Part shown: positions 35,088-45,480 of the stretch, piece by piece
Numbering within the stretch: the stretch's first letter is position 1
Layout: every line of letters begins with the position of its first letter
Origin: Diplonema papillatum
Taxonomy: Eukaryota > Euglenozoa > Diplonemea > Diplonemida > Diplonemidae
Direction: 5' to 3'
DNA: 64,000 bases
NCBI GenBank assembly: GCA_030068145.1
Contig: JAPJBO010001128.1
Location: 1-64,000 of the forward strand
Made by a program: the position numbers and the translations under genes
Notes under the pieces: generated by a model
Database searches by the model: none
What the model saw: the letters and a program-made list of their open reading frames with translations, nothing else
Told to the model about the DNA's origin: nothing

Positions 35088-36453
35088 AACGCGCGAGAGT
35101 GACAATGTCGAGAGCGTGTGTTCGAGACTCGTGTATGTGGCAGTGGGTTCTCCTTAGTGTGATCTAATTTCCGCGACCTCGTTCTTGCTCTGGTTCTGAC
35201 AGAAGGTTTACCCTCCGCCAGATAACATGCCACCTGTGTTCGGAACTTGTGTTTTCGGTGGGATGCAACGGGGTGGTGGCCATGGGTTCTCCTTACTGCT
35301 TTGGCAGTGGTCTTTACATAATTTACAAGATGTGTGGTGAGGACGAAGGTTCTGAGCCCGCGCCACAAACCGCCCTCAAAATCCAGCTCGTGCAAATGTT
35401 CAGGCTTCGGCTGCGACGCGCGAGTAACAATGTCAAGAGCGTGTGTTAGGAACTCGTGTTTCGGGGATGCAACGGGTTAGAACAATGAGTTCTCCTGCAT
35501 TGCTTTTGACGGTGGTCTTTTGCATAATTTCCGCGATCTCGTTCTTGCGCTGGTTCTAACAGAAGGTCGGGGCGACACAACTCGTTGAAATAGTGCGTTA
35601 TTCCCATACCCACAAGTTCGGTATGGCAGAATATCTGAGACTGCGGTCCATCACGACCTGTCAACTTCGTGACGCAAGGCGTGACAGCGTCCGAGACCAA
35701 GAGTTTGTCCGTGTCGCTGGCCAATACTGCGGCAATGTATCATGCAAAATCAAAATTTTGTGTCTTTTTTCGACCCCTCCGGTGCGGAAAAAAACACCCA
35801 CATTTTGGTGGAATAGGCCACCACCGGACATAAAACCACTTTTTTGGTGACCAACTCCGTGTACATGACATTTTTTTTTTTTTTGGATTTTTTGGCTGGG
35901 GATCCCTGTTTGAAGGATTTCTGGCCGGGGCCATCGGCCAAAGTTACCGTGCAGAGGTCCGCCCCACAGGAAAAAAGTTGGAAAAAAAAAAAGTTGCAGA
36001 ACTCGCTCCTGAGTCTCCAAACTGCGTGAACAAAAAAAAGTTTTTGAAAAAAGTCCAAAATTTTGGGGTGCCCAGGCCGGTTTGAACTTTTTCCTTTACG
36101 AATCCCATACAAACCAAAAGACACAAGGTTTTGACCCTGCATGGTATGTTCTCACGTCCTCGTTGGCGTCTCCCGCGTTCAAGAACCTGCATTTCAGCAG
36201 CAGCTGGTTCAGGTGCGCGTCCCACTCCCACTTCGACAGGTCTGGTTCCTGAGTTGGGAGTTGCAAGAACTACTTCTGAAAACCAGCTTCGTGCAAACAT
36301 TAGTAATACTCGGCCGAGACGCGCGAAAGTGACAATGCATTGAGCGTGTGCTCGGGACTCGTGGCTCGCTGGATGCAACGGGTGTAACAATGACTCCCTG
36401 GCAGTCTTCTGCATATTTTCGATGATCTCGTTCTTGCGCTGGTTCTGACAGAA
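35088..36453 (-). repeat. Degenerate copies of a 120-bp module
   Basis: Copies at about 35088-35206, 35232-35330, 35409-35571 and 36312-36453 share ggatgcaacggg, ctttggcagtggtctt, gatctcgttcttgcgctggt and cagaag blocks; a fifth is at 26062-26145. Read on the minus strand they give similar, broken charged peptide stretches, so they look like decayed duplicated exons of one gene. Between copies (35745-36060) are T-rich and A-rich tracts with no gene. Confidence 0.5.
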
Positions 36454-36529
36454 GTCGCGTTGTGGACTGTCACTTTGGACGCAAGCTTGTGCGGGTGTTC
36501 GGTACGGTGGTGAGAATTGAACATCACGG

Positions 36530-36660
36530 CTGTCTTGTCATCACCATTGTAGATTCCGAACTTTGCATTACCTGTGTCCTCACCGATCTTCGTGACGAGA
36601 GCAACGGTGACGTGAGCAACTCCGAATGTGTGAGTCTTGACTCAGGAGCCCGTCGGGTCT
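36530..36660 (-). pseudogene. Remnant of another coiled-coil class A exon
   Basis: The minus strand encodes a stretch close to the TKIGGDTDTAQFGIYDGSD segment of the gene at 36754-37173 (here about VTKIGEDTGNAKFGIYNGDD). Only this short part is recognisable. Confidence 0.5.
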
Positions 36661-36747
36661 GGTCTGACAAGTGATTTCAGTTCTATCAAACCGTAGTCTT
36701 TTTGACTCTACTCCAAGCCCACGACGGTAGACGAGTTCAGTGTGATT

Positions 36748-37373
36748 TCATACCTGGGGAGGTGCTTGCGCACGCAGGGTCAGTCGCTTCTGGACTTCCT
36801 CCAGCTGCGCATTCAGTGACTCCAGCTGCGCATTCAGTGACTTCTTCTTGTCCTTCAAAGAGTCCTTCAGCTCTTTCAAAGCGTCCTTCAGCGCATTGGC
36901 CGTTGTGTCGGATCCATCGTAGATTCCGAACTGTGCGGTATCTGTGTCCCCACCGATCTTGGTGACGCGAGCAACAAGGGCGTCTTTCAACGCCTCCTCT
37001 TTCGCGTTCAACGCCTCCTCTTTCGCGTTCAACGCCTTCTTCTCTGCTGTCAACGCCTCCACTTTCGCGTTCAACGCCTCCTCTTTCGCGTTCAACGCCT
37101 CCACTTTCGCGTTCTCTGCTGCCAACGTCTCCGTATGCTCATCGTTCGAGGGTCTCATCACTGCATCTTCACCCTGTGTGGAAGTGTTGAACGTGGGCGA
37201 CGGTAGTATGTCAATTTCCTGATGATGCGATGGTCAACAACTGGGTAAACACGGAACGTACACCAGTGAAACAAGAATACCTGAATCCGCGTGACTGCTG
37301 CAGATCCATCACTACTTCCTGACCGCGGTGACAGTGACGTCCTTTTGCTCGCAGGCTTCTTCTTCGGCGCCAT
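36748..37373 (-). CDS. Coiled-coil protein gene, class A (most complete copy)
   Basis: Exon 1 is 37281-37373 (31 codons, MAPKKKPASKRTSLS start, basic and Ser-rich, nuclear-signal-like). The intron 37174-37281 is about 108 nt with CAG|GTATTC donor and CACACAG acceptor, phase 0. Exon 2 runs from 37173 to a stop at 36748, or to a possible donor CAG|GTATGA at 36754. It encodes repeated NAKEEAL/NAKVEAL heptads, a TKIGGDTDTAQFGIYDGSD segment, then a second coil ending RLTLRAQAPPQ. No catalytic domain. The gene shares its plan, and the RLTL.AQAPPQ end, with the class B gene, and stands 302 bp downstream of the unit 4 pPolB stop. Confidence 0.6.
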
Positions 37374-37399
37374 TTTCCCGGTCGTTTCTTTCTTCACCC

Positions 37400-37424
37400 T
37401 GGTGTGTGTGTGTGTGTGTGTGTA
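37400..37424. repeat. (TG)n microsatellite
   Basis: Same tract as at 16883, just upstream of exon 1. Confidence 0.9.
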
Positions 37425-37674
37425 TGTGGATGTGTGGGTGCGCGCTCGCATAAATGCAACGATTGACTCTTCCTCATCAACACACACGATTCCATAACCG
37501 TGTGCCTCTCCTGCGCAGTATCTTTAACGTCCCCCACGCGCTGGGACGAAAACAGCAACACCATCCACCCACCCAACAACCCTCAGCTCATCACCCTCCA
37601 CCACCCCACTCCACCCACCATCCACCCCACCCCACCACTCCTCAATCCACCAGCCCCACCCCTCTCATCGCCCA

Positions 37675-38697
37675 CTACCGATAAGCCCTCGTCCTGACCC
37701 CATCCGCATTTATCCACCGCTTGTCGTCAAAGGCACTGAACGCGCGCTTGCTCTGTCCCATCGTGTACAGCTGATGCCCTCGGCTCTGGATGGTCTTGAA
37801 CTGCACCTCCTGATCCACCCGCGTCTCCAACACCCTGCGATAGGTGTCGATGGTGAACTCTTTGGCGCACCGCATCGGAACACCCTTGGCTTTGCAGTCG
37901 GAGTAACCGTCGTGAGTTGTGTAGGCATAACTCTTAGCGCGCAAACAGACGACTTCCTTCAACAGCTTCTCCGCAGTCTCGCATTTGAAGTACCCCGGTA
38001 CCTTTGCTTTGTCTTTGGAATACAAGTTGTGGTCCTTGGGGAAATTACTGAAGTCGAATTCTTCGGCGAGGTGCTTGTGCTTCTCAGCGAGGTCCTTCCA
38101 GATGTCGCCGGTCTTGATCTGAAGGATGAAAGAGTCCGTGTCGGTGTAGACCAAGCGGATGTTCTCTCGACCGTATGTGGGGACGAGCTTGTCGTGGAAG
38201 AAGCCCGCCATCAAGATCTTCGAGTAGTCGAGAATCTGACTTCCAACATACACAGGTTTGTCGAGCTTGACGCTGCACTTGCCGTGGGTGATAATCGACA
38301 TGTTGTTGATGATGATGTCTTGACGGTGCTTGAACCGAAACTTGCTCTGCTCGCGGATGAGGTTCTGTTCGTCGCCGGCGGATGTGATGATGGCGTCGGT
38401 TCGGCCACGGACGTTCTCCATGGTCTTGCCGAAGATCGCGTTGTTCAGGAGTTTGTACAACCCTTTGCCGAAGTCGCTGGTTGCTTGCTGACGGAGAGCG
38501 GAGTTGAGCTCGATGTATGGTTTGAGCCACGCGCTCTGTTGGAAGGTGATGCCGCGGTGGACTGCGGTGGCGACGAGTCCGTGCTTGATGGCGAACTGGA
38601 GCTGTTCGATGTTGATGATGGACTTCTCGCGCTTCTTGAAGTCGGCGATGAGCTTTGGGACGGCGCAGAGGGGGACGTCACCAAGTGCCTGCTGTTG
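37675..38697 (-). pseudogene. Polinton/adinto-type pPolB, 3' fragment (unit 4)
   Basis: Fossil fragment matching the unit 3 copy with scattered substitutions. Same motifs and same border with the linker. Confidence 0.87.
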
Positions 38698-39590
38698 CTG
38701 TGTCCTCCCCCCAGCCTTCCCCATGGGGCTTCCGGGCTGAGCTCGGGTGCTCGGCTCAGTCTATCCAGAAGATCCCGAGGGATCGCCTGGAAACTTAGCC
38801 CTGGGATGGGTCCCTCCACCCTGGCGGGGAGGCCCTCGTTGCAAGTTGGCCGGGCATACTGGCTACTGCAGGGGGATGGTTTGTGCGCAAAACCGGGCCC
38901 TCGGGGTATCACTCCCGGGCGATTGAGGCCCGGCGCGCCGTGAGAGAGGGGGGGGAAAAAGGAAGAGGAGCAGGAAATCTCTTCTTCCGTCTCTGCGTGA
39001 TCGAACTGCCTAGCAGGGGTGCTAGGACTCGGCAGCCCGAACGAGGGCCTCGCGCGCAGTGCATCCCGCAATGGTCTGGTGGGGCCACTGGCGCCGGGTG
39101 CGGGCTGTGGAGGTAGTCAGCTCGTGCAAGTCTTGCACGCGCTGACGTCGCAGCCCTCGCATTCCGAGCGAAGCTGACCCTTCGCCTTCCTCTGTTTAGC
39201 ATATCTTGGTCGCCCGTCCGGTCGTCGCCGTCTCCTTTTTCGTTGCCGCGAGCGGCGCTCGCGCCGCTCGCTTTCCTACTGGCGTTTCCCGTTGTACGCC
39301 CACCTGGGTGGGTGAGGAGGGCCTCTCTTTCTTGTTGCGTCCGGGGGTGACGGGTTTGCTGTCCAGGCTGTCGGAGTGCAAAACGGAGTGGATGTAGTAG
39401 ACGAGTTCTGCACACTCGCCGGGATGGATCTGTTCCGACGCCGAAGTGGTGCCGAACAGGACTAGTGTTATCCTGCAGGCTGTGGCCTGCACGCAGCGAC
39501 GGCTCAACGCATCCTTCTTCTGAAGACGATACCACCCACAACGCAGCCTAGTGTTCTGGAGGCCCACCTAAGCTATCCAGCTTTCACGAG

Positions 39591-40413
39591 CGATTTGCAC
39601 GTCAACACCGCAACGGACCTCCACCAGGGTTTCCCCCGGCTTCGTCCTATCCAGGCATAGTTCACCATCTTTCGGGTCCCAACAAGTGTACTTAACCTCA
39701 AATCCCTTTCCAGTAAATCAGGATCGGGCTGTGCTGCGTCCTCAAGGATTGGCACATCTCCCTTTCAGTGCGGCTTGTGGGTTTGACACCCTAAGCCTCG
39801 CACACGTGTTAGACTCCTTGGTCCGTGTTTCAAGACGGGTAGTAGAAGATCGCTGTGTACTGTCGACCGCATTCGGGCTTCCAGAGAGGCCGGGTTATCG
39901 GCTTTCAAGCCGGCGAACCTAGAAAATACACATTTTTTCGTAGGAAACCCAGCCGAAGAACGCAAAGAAAAAGAAGACGAAGGGAACGTGTCAGCTAGAC
40001 TTTGGCGGACACTTGCCGGCATAGCGGAGAACCCCCCCCCCTTTGAGCCTGCGAGCGTTTAACCAAGACGCCGACACGTACCCTTCGCTGACGATGCCGC
40101 GGGTCACCTCCTCAACTCATTCCTATCCTGGTCGATCCGAGCAAAACCGAGGCAGCCGGCAAGCCGACTCGCAACAGAAGCTTGGACGATCCGAATAGGT
40201 CCAGACGTCTCAACCATAAACCCCAGTGAAGGAGCAATGATTAAGATTTGAACGCATCTCCAACTCTTACCACTCATCGGTTTCAGGGACTTTTAACCCG
40301 TCTTTTCAAAGTTCTTTGCATCTTTTCCATCGCTGTACTCGTTCGCTATCGGCCTCCGGGAGATATTTAGCCTTAGCAGAGGGGGGATACCTGCCACCCC
40401 GCAAGGGCTGCCC
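39591..40413 (-). rRNA. 28S rRNA 5'-region fragment, antisense (unit 4)
   Basis: Nearly identical to the other unit copies. Confidence 0.87.
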
Positions 40414-40488
40414 AGCTTGAACGGCGTGACGGGGGATTTCGCTTTACGAAAGCCGCCGGTTCTGAAACTCGTTGCACAGCGCGTGAAA

Positions 40489-41330
40489 ATCAATGTAACC
40501 ACCGACAACACATCAATGTAACCACCGACAACACATCAATGTAACCACCGACAACACATCAATGTAACCACCGACAACACATCAATGTAACCACCGACAA
40601 CACATCAATGTAACCACCGACAACACATCAATGTAACCACCGACAACACATCAATGTAACCACCGACAACACATCAATGTAACCACCGACAACACATCAA
40701 TGTAACCACCGACAACACATCAATGTAACCACCGACAACACATCAATGTAACCACCGACAACACATCAATGTAACCACCGACAACACATCAATGTAACCA
40801 CCGACAACACATCAATGTAACCACCGACAACACATCAATGTAACCACCGACAACACATCAATGTAACCACCGACAACACATCAATGTAACCACCGACAAC
40901 ACATCAATGTAACCACCGACAACACATCAATGTAACCACCGACAACACATCAATGTAACCACCGACAACACATCAATGTAACCACCGACAACACATCAAT
41001 GTAACCACCGACAACACATCAATGTAACCACCGACAACACATCAATGTAACCACCGACAACACATCAATGTAACCACCGACAACACATCAATGTAACCAC
41101 CGACAACACATCAATGTAACCACCGACAACACATCAATGTAACCACCGACAACACATCAATGTAACCACCGACAACACATCAATGTAACCACCGACAACA
41201 CATCAATGTAACCACCGACAACACATCAATGTAACCACCGACAACACATCAATGTAACCACCGACAACACATCAATGTAACCACCGACAACACATCAATG
41301 TAACCACCGACAACACATCAATGTAACCAC
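40489..41330. repeat. 23-bp minisatellite, about 36.6 copies (unit 4)
   Basis: The longest near-perfect array of the 23-bp monomer in the window. Confidence 0.97.
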
Positions 41331-42229
41331 GGTCTGGGACGACTCTCCAGGCTCTTGTGCGAGTTTCTAAGGCGGTGGATCTGTTCCGACGCCGAAGGGT
41401 GCCGAACACAGGACTTGTGTTATCCTGCAGGCTGTGCCAGCACGCAGCGACAGCTCAACGCATCCTTTTGCTGAAGACGATACCACCCACAACGCAGCCA
41501 GTGTTCTGGAGGCCCACCCCACAAGGGCTGCCCAGCTTGAACGGCGTGACGGGGGATTTCGCTACTCTACGAAAGCCGCCGGTTCTGCGCCATCAGCTTT
41601 TCACGAGAGTGTAGTGGACTACCGTGGCTGGAACGGGTACGGGGAATGAGGGTTCGGTTCCGAAAACTCGTTGCACAGCGCTTTGAATCAATATACGACG
41701 ATCCGCTGTCGTAGATTACCTGCGTTGAGAAAAGGAGGGACAAGCGGAGGGAATCATCTCTTCGTTTTCATTTCGGCATCCAAAAAGACCGGGGAGGGAC
41801 GCAAAGAGGGAGGAAGGACGCGTTCGTTCAAAAAGAAATACTCGGCGTAGCTGCTTGGACTCCGAATGGGAAGGGAGGAAATGTAGGGCTAGAGGGGGAA
41901 AACACAATACTCCACAATCTGATTTGTTCTTCGCTTACACCATTGTGTGTTGTTTTTTTTCACTCAGGACTGTCTTGTCGCGTAGGGGGGGGCAGACCCG
42001 CATGATCTTCCTCGCACGTCCGTCAACGCGTGTTCGGTAGTTACAGCATCCCTTCGGTGCTTTGTGTCTCGCAGCTTTTGTCGAGTATTTCCTTCCAAAC
42101 TGGCGCTTATGTGAATAAGAACGCTGGCTTTTGGTTTCTGGTCATGGTAGTAAAACGCGCGTTACGCTCTCGCTATTCATTCGTTTTCGGGAGGTCTGCG
42201 GGCGTGAGCGTGGGCGTGATTCACGCGCG

Positions 42230-42495
42230 TACCAAAAAGATTAGCATGGCGCTTTCTTTTGTTTGTGCGCACTAGCGGAACTCACCTGCTTTTGGTAAGT
42301 ATCATGTAGTACGCTGCCAACTACTAATTTCTAGTACCAACAGTGCATTGTTAACACAAAAAAGCCCGTTTGGGTACGTGCGTGAACCACGCACGTACCA
42401 AAAAGATTAGCATGGCGCTTTCGTTTGTTTGTGCGCACTAGCGGAACTCACCTGCTTTGGTGAGTTTCATGTAGTACGCTGCCAACTACTAATTT
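42230..42495. repeat. Pair of 100-bp direct repeats (unit 4)
   Basis: Copy of the unit 1 pair. Confidence 0.85.
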
Positions 42496-42677
42496 TTCGA
42501 GACTGGAGGTCCTATGAACATGCATTGTGAATAGCCTCTATTCGAGCCAACCCCACTTTTCTCTACACTCAAAAGTGTATTGTTTTTTTTTGGAGCTGGG
42601 GATGTGCGAAGCTAGCTTTTTTTTCCCCTGCCAACCTGCCTTGTTTTTCATTCATTCATTCATTCGGCAAAGACCTG

Positions 42678-43314
42678 CTGGGGGGGGCCCAAATACAATA
42701 GGTATAATATTGTATTTGGAGGGGAAGGATAGAGAAACCCGGGTTTTCAAACAGTCTGGATGCAGATAGTCAGGGTGCAGGCACCTGCAGGTCAACATTG
42801 GAGGAGATTTGGCAAATATTTTGTGGGATGGAAAGAGCTGCCTCCCGGCATGTATGACACCTTTTCTGCACTCGATGTGGCCAAAAATCTGGCACCCAGA
42901 TAGCATTTCAGACTTTAGAAAAACCACTCCGCCGAGGAATCGAACCAGCACCCTCAGCAGCACATGTGGGTGTGGTGACCGCTGGACCACGGGCTAAAAA
43001 AAAGCGGGCAATTCTTTTTGTTTTGGAGTAGGCCTGAAAAATTATGCGCCCCCTAACCTGAGGAAAATGCCACAGATAGCGAAATCAAGTAGCAGGATTG
43101 AACTTTCAGCTTTGGGAGTGTTCCACATTGAACTTCTCTCGAAAAAGAAGCTGCTCTCGTGACGGGAAGCCCGTGGAACCCCCTGCAAAACCCCAATGGG
43201 GACAAATAATATTGTATTCCGAAACAATGCTCAACGAAACCCCCATTTCAGCGTACCTATTGTATTCCGAAATAATATTGTATTTGAGTACCTATTGTAT
43301 TTGGGCCCCCCCAG
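42678..43314. mobile_element. 637-bp TIR element with internal SINE (unit 4)
   Basis: Same length and ends as in unit 3. Confidence 0.8.
42930..42994 (-). mobile_element. SINE tRNA-like head (unit 4)
   Basis: A-box and B-box copy inside the TIR element. Confidence 0.6.
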
Positions 43315-44173
43315 TAGTACGGCGTCGTGGATGGTAACTCAGGCGAACAGTCGGTCCGGGTTTGTGGTTGATTGACAGGCGTCGCGATTGCTGTGTGCAG
43401 TGCTCGGCCTACTGTTCTGTGGCTACTACCACATCGTTGAATTGTTGCAATGTTGTATTGTTTGCTCTGTGGCTCCTACCACATCATTGCATTGTTGCCC
43501 TATGGCTAGTACGGCGTCGTGGATGGCAACTCCAGGTGTCCATCCAAGTCGGCTTTTTTCTGGGATTAGGTCCATTCTTGCGGAAGAAAACGGGATTGCT
43601 TTCACCGGGGTCCAGGTCCTGCCGGTCCTGGACAAAAACCCACAATGACGCAGCTCCTAAAGCCATGCCTGATCATGGACATCATGGACCAAATCGGATA
43701 TATCCACCACCTGCAGACAACATCGTTCTTGTGCTCGTTGAACGGCATACGAATGCATTACAACTTGTACTTCGCCTTGTGCAAAGGTGGTACGATCAGG
43801 CAGCTAAAGGCGCACCTGCTACTCAGGGGAACCCTATTCTCCTATGATTCCTAATGATAATGGGTCCACAGTTTTGGTGTATCTGCACCTGCAGTGCTTA
43901 CACCAACATTTTTAAAGTGCAAGTTCGCTTAAGGATCCGGGGTTTTAAAGTCTCCGGGTGACCATTGTCGCGAAGGTTCCTTTAAGGTGTAGTGTGTGTA
44001 CCGTGGCAGTACGTGTGCTTGTGCGTGTATCTTTGTTGCCTATTGCCGACTATTCGACGTAGTTTAGCGCGCGCTCTTATTTCCCATGTGCTTTGCCATT
44101 TTTAGCGGTATTTTTTAGCAACATCGCGCCAAAGGCGCGAAGGAAAAAGAAATGCCACTCACCCTTGGACATA

Positions 44174-44312
44174 CCGTATGCGGGTTTAATACGAAACGTG
44201 TAAATGTTTCTTAGCTACTTTTTTGGCCAAAGTGTTTCTTAATTAACACGTTTCGTACTAAAAACATGGGGTCTGACGTACTTAGTGAAACTTGAAAACT
44301 GTTGAAACCCCA
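44174..44312. mobile_element. Left end only of the 1.43-kb TIR element (unit 4)
   Basis: The left inverted end and about 140 bp are present. The sequence then jumps to the spacer that normally lies about 120 bp beyond the right end (the gaacattggctgtgaaac block). The element interior, right end and part of the flank are missing, by a deletion and not a clean excision. Confidence 0.8.
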
Positions 44313-44567
44313 GAACATTGGCTGTGAAACATTGCGTATTAGTTTCAGTGACGAGGGCTACTGAATAGTTTTCAGCCTTTCGGTACATAAGTGTCATCTT
44401 CACCGATTCCTGTAGCAAGACCGTAATGACACATGCTTGTGGGTGCATGCTTAGAGACATTGACAACCAAGTGACTTGGGGAAGAATTTGAAAGATAAAA
44501 GCGAAACATGGAACTAGTAGGTACGGTATATTTGGGGTACGTTCATTTGGTGACACAGGACAACCCA

Positions 44568-44950
44568 CCCAAACCCGCACCCGAACCCGCAAACCCGCAT
44601 ACCCGAGCCGCAAACCCCGCATACCCTAACCCGCATACCCTAACCCGCAAACCCCGCATACCCGAACCCGGAAACCCGCATACCCACACCCCGCATACCC
44701 GCAAACCCGCATACCCAAACCCCGCATACCCGAACCCGCAAACCCCGCATACCCGAACCCGCAAACCCGCATACCCGAGCCCGCAAACCCCGCATACCCT
44801 AACCCGCAAACCCTAACCCGCATACCCGCATAGCCGAACCCGCAAACCCCGCATACCCGAACCCACAAACCCGCATACCCAAACCCCGCATACCCGCAAA
44901 CCGAACCCGCAAACCCGAGCCCGCAAACCGCGTACCCGAACCCGCATACC
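44568..44950. repeat. C-rich degenerate array resembling variant telomeric repeats
   Basis: About 380 bp of interlaced cccgcataccc, cccgaaccc, cccgcaaac and ccctaaccc motifs. The subset ccctaa equals the complement of the common telomere repeat ttaggg, but most repeats are other variants and there is no homogeneous run, so this is an interstitial satellite or a decayed telomere-like tract. Confidence 0.75.
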
Positions 44951-45009
44951 ATGAAATTCGTACTTGCAAACCCCCAAGATAATCAAAGAAATATTCCGTA
45001 CCTCAAAAA

Positions 45010-45158
45010 TATTCTGCAACAAATTCGACTTTGCATCACTAAATTCGACCTAGCATCACTAAATTCGAGGGTTCGGTGTCACCAAATTCGGCGCTGTGTC
45101 ACCAAATTCGGTGTCACCAAATTCGACGCTGCATCACTAAATTCGACGCTGCATGCGA
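45010..45158. repeat. Degenerate tandem repeat, about 22-bp period
   Basis: Repeats of aaattcgacgctgcatcact with variants (ggtgtcacc replacing gcatcact), about seven copies. No coding role. Confidence 0.7.
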
Positions 45159-45480
45159 GTGATCGCTCATCAGATCCCACAAAGGGTGTCGGTTCATCTT
45201 GACAGCAAGACGGTGGCCATGGAAGTCAGCATCCTGCTGCTTCTGCCTTTTGCATGGAGGCTCTTTCCGAACACACTCATCATTGGTAAGCGAGTTCTGC
45301 TATAGCATCTGAAATCTGTGATGAACGGACGTACCACGACTTTGTGAAACATAGAACGGAAACTTGGGCAGGAAAGGAAGACTCGAAACTTCAAGTGGTG
45401 TGTGGTACTTCCTGTTCGTGAAATCTTTGCTACCCCCATCAACCAGCGCGAGCTGCGCCCCAAAGAAGTACACAGAACAA

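Larger units (their letters stand above)
37675..44547. repeat. Composite repeat unit, copy 4
   Basis: Same order as the other units but isolated from the tandem set. Its second TIR element is reduced to the left end, and the unit stops in a C-rich array near 44.55 kb. Confidence 0.88.

Noticed and set aside
40489-41330. Minisatellite as a CRISPR array
   Set aside because: The 23-bp monomers are directly adjacent with no spacers, and the genome is eukaryotic.
44568-44950. A true telomere
   Set aside because: The repeats are mixed variants and sequence with genes continues on both sides.
44507-44952. Gly/Tyr/Val/Cys-repeat frames at 44.5-44.95 kb
   Set aside because: They are translations of the C-rich tandem array in several frames, not a gene.
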